Of a stretch of 5,203 nt of DNA, positions 4,854 to 5,203 are shown in pieces. Position 1 is the first letter of the stretch; the number at the start of each line of letters is the position of its first letter. The notes under the pieces were generated by a model that worked only from the letters and a program-made list of their open reading frames with translations, was not told the origin of the DNA and did not search any database. The stretch is taken from positions 1 through 5,203 of the forward strand of contig JALQSY010000134.1 of NCBI GenBank assembly GCA_023264215.1. Reading direction: 5' to 3'. Source of the DNA: Candidatus Nanopelagicales bacterium. Lineage in GTDB: Bacteria; Actinomycetota; Actinomycetes; S36-B12. The position numbers were made by a program, and so were the translations under genes.

Positions 4854-5203
4854 GGATCGACATCATCACGATCTTCCCCGACTACCTCGAGCCACTCGGG
4901 CTATCGCTGGTCGGCAAGGCGCGCGAGCAGGGCCTGCTCGACGTACGAGTGCACGACCTGCGCGACTTCACCCACGATCGGCATCGCACTGTCGACGACG
5001 AGCCGTATGGCGGGGGTCCCGGCATGGTGATGCGGCCGGAACCATGGGGCGAGGTCCTCGACACCGTCCTCGCCGAGCACGCACAGCCGCTACTCGTCAT
5101 CCCCACGCCCTCAGGGGTGCCCCTCACGCAGGCACTCGCCCTCTCCTGGTCGCAGCGGCCCGGCATGGTGATCGCCTGCGGTCGCTACGAGGGCATCGAT
5201 GCG
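4850..5203 (+). CDS. trmD: tRNA (guanine-37-N1)-methyltransferase TrmD (5' part only)
   Basis: TrmD uses S-adenosylmethionine to methylate N1 of G37, next to the anticodon, which prevents +1 frameshifting. The first 118 residues are present; the full protein is about 250, so the C-terminal half is cut by the window edge. Motifs: [12 protein letters not shown] (2-13), [18 protein letters not shown] (23-40), [17 protein letters not shown] (45-61) at the active-site loop, PTPSG (85-89), and ACGRYEGID (109-117), part of the trefoil knot that binds the cofactor. The remaining knot and the catalytic Asp lie in the missing part. GTG 4850 overlaps the rimM stop by four bases (GTGA) and has AGGGG (4840-4844) five bases upstream, so translation is coupled. 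It is the last visible gene of the operon; rplS usually follows in actinobacteria but is outside the window. Confidence 0.96.
   Translation, partial: MRIDIITIFPDYLEPLGLSLVGKAREQGLLDVRVHDLRDFTHDRHRTVDDEPYGGGPGMVMRPEPWGEVLDTVLAEHAQPLLVIPTPSGVPLTQALALSWSQRPGMVIACGRYEGIDA

Overview
The window is high-GC DNA with frequent GTG starts and TANNNT-type promoters, which points to an actinobacterium (Actinomycetota). The conserved block rpsP-khpA-rimM-trmD on the right supports this. I cannot name a genus from the sequence.

Left part (1-3101): five single-gene units alternate strand by strand. They are a truncated membrane-anchored protein (-), a small flavin/PPOX-fold protein (+), an ACAD10/11-type APH-fold kinase (-), a 94-residue two-helix membrane protein (+) and a zinc-independent quinone-oxidoreductase-like MDR enzyme (-). 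Convergent neighbours meet with no spare DNA: two TAG stops share the bases CTAG at 743-746, and two TGA stops abut as TGATCA at 2136-2141. Divergent neighbours are 78 and 34 bp apart. Three of these genes (starting at 309, 1854 and 3101) have TANNNT followed by exactly six bases and then the start codon, the layout of leaderless transcripts. No common pathway for these five genes is evident; the kinase and the reductase would fit acyl/ketone metabolism only loosely.

Middle (3102-3444): a 343-bp divergent intergenic region. It contains a striking inverted repeat (16 bp perfect, about 20 bp with one G-T pair, 17-nt loop) at 3178-3234. It also holds a candidate rpsP promoter and a leader hairpin made from GTACGG/CCGTAC.

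Right part (3445-5203): a tightly packed translation operon. rpsP (S16) carries an unusual 80-residue acidic Ala/Val/Glu tail with no basic residue. One base later comes khpA (KH RNA-binding protein), seven bases later rimM (30S maturation), and then trmD (tRNA m1G37 methyltransferase), which overlaps rimM by four bases and runs off the window. These genes together serve ribosome assembly and reading-frame fidelity. ffh, often found just upstream of rpsP, is not there.

I see no tRNA, rRNA, CRISPR, insertion sequence or phage gene. The most unusual items are the S16 tail, the 3178-3234 inverted repeat and the uniform leaderless starts; none amounts to a demonstrated new system.
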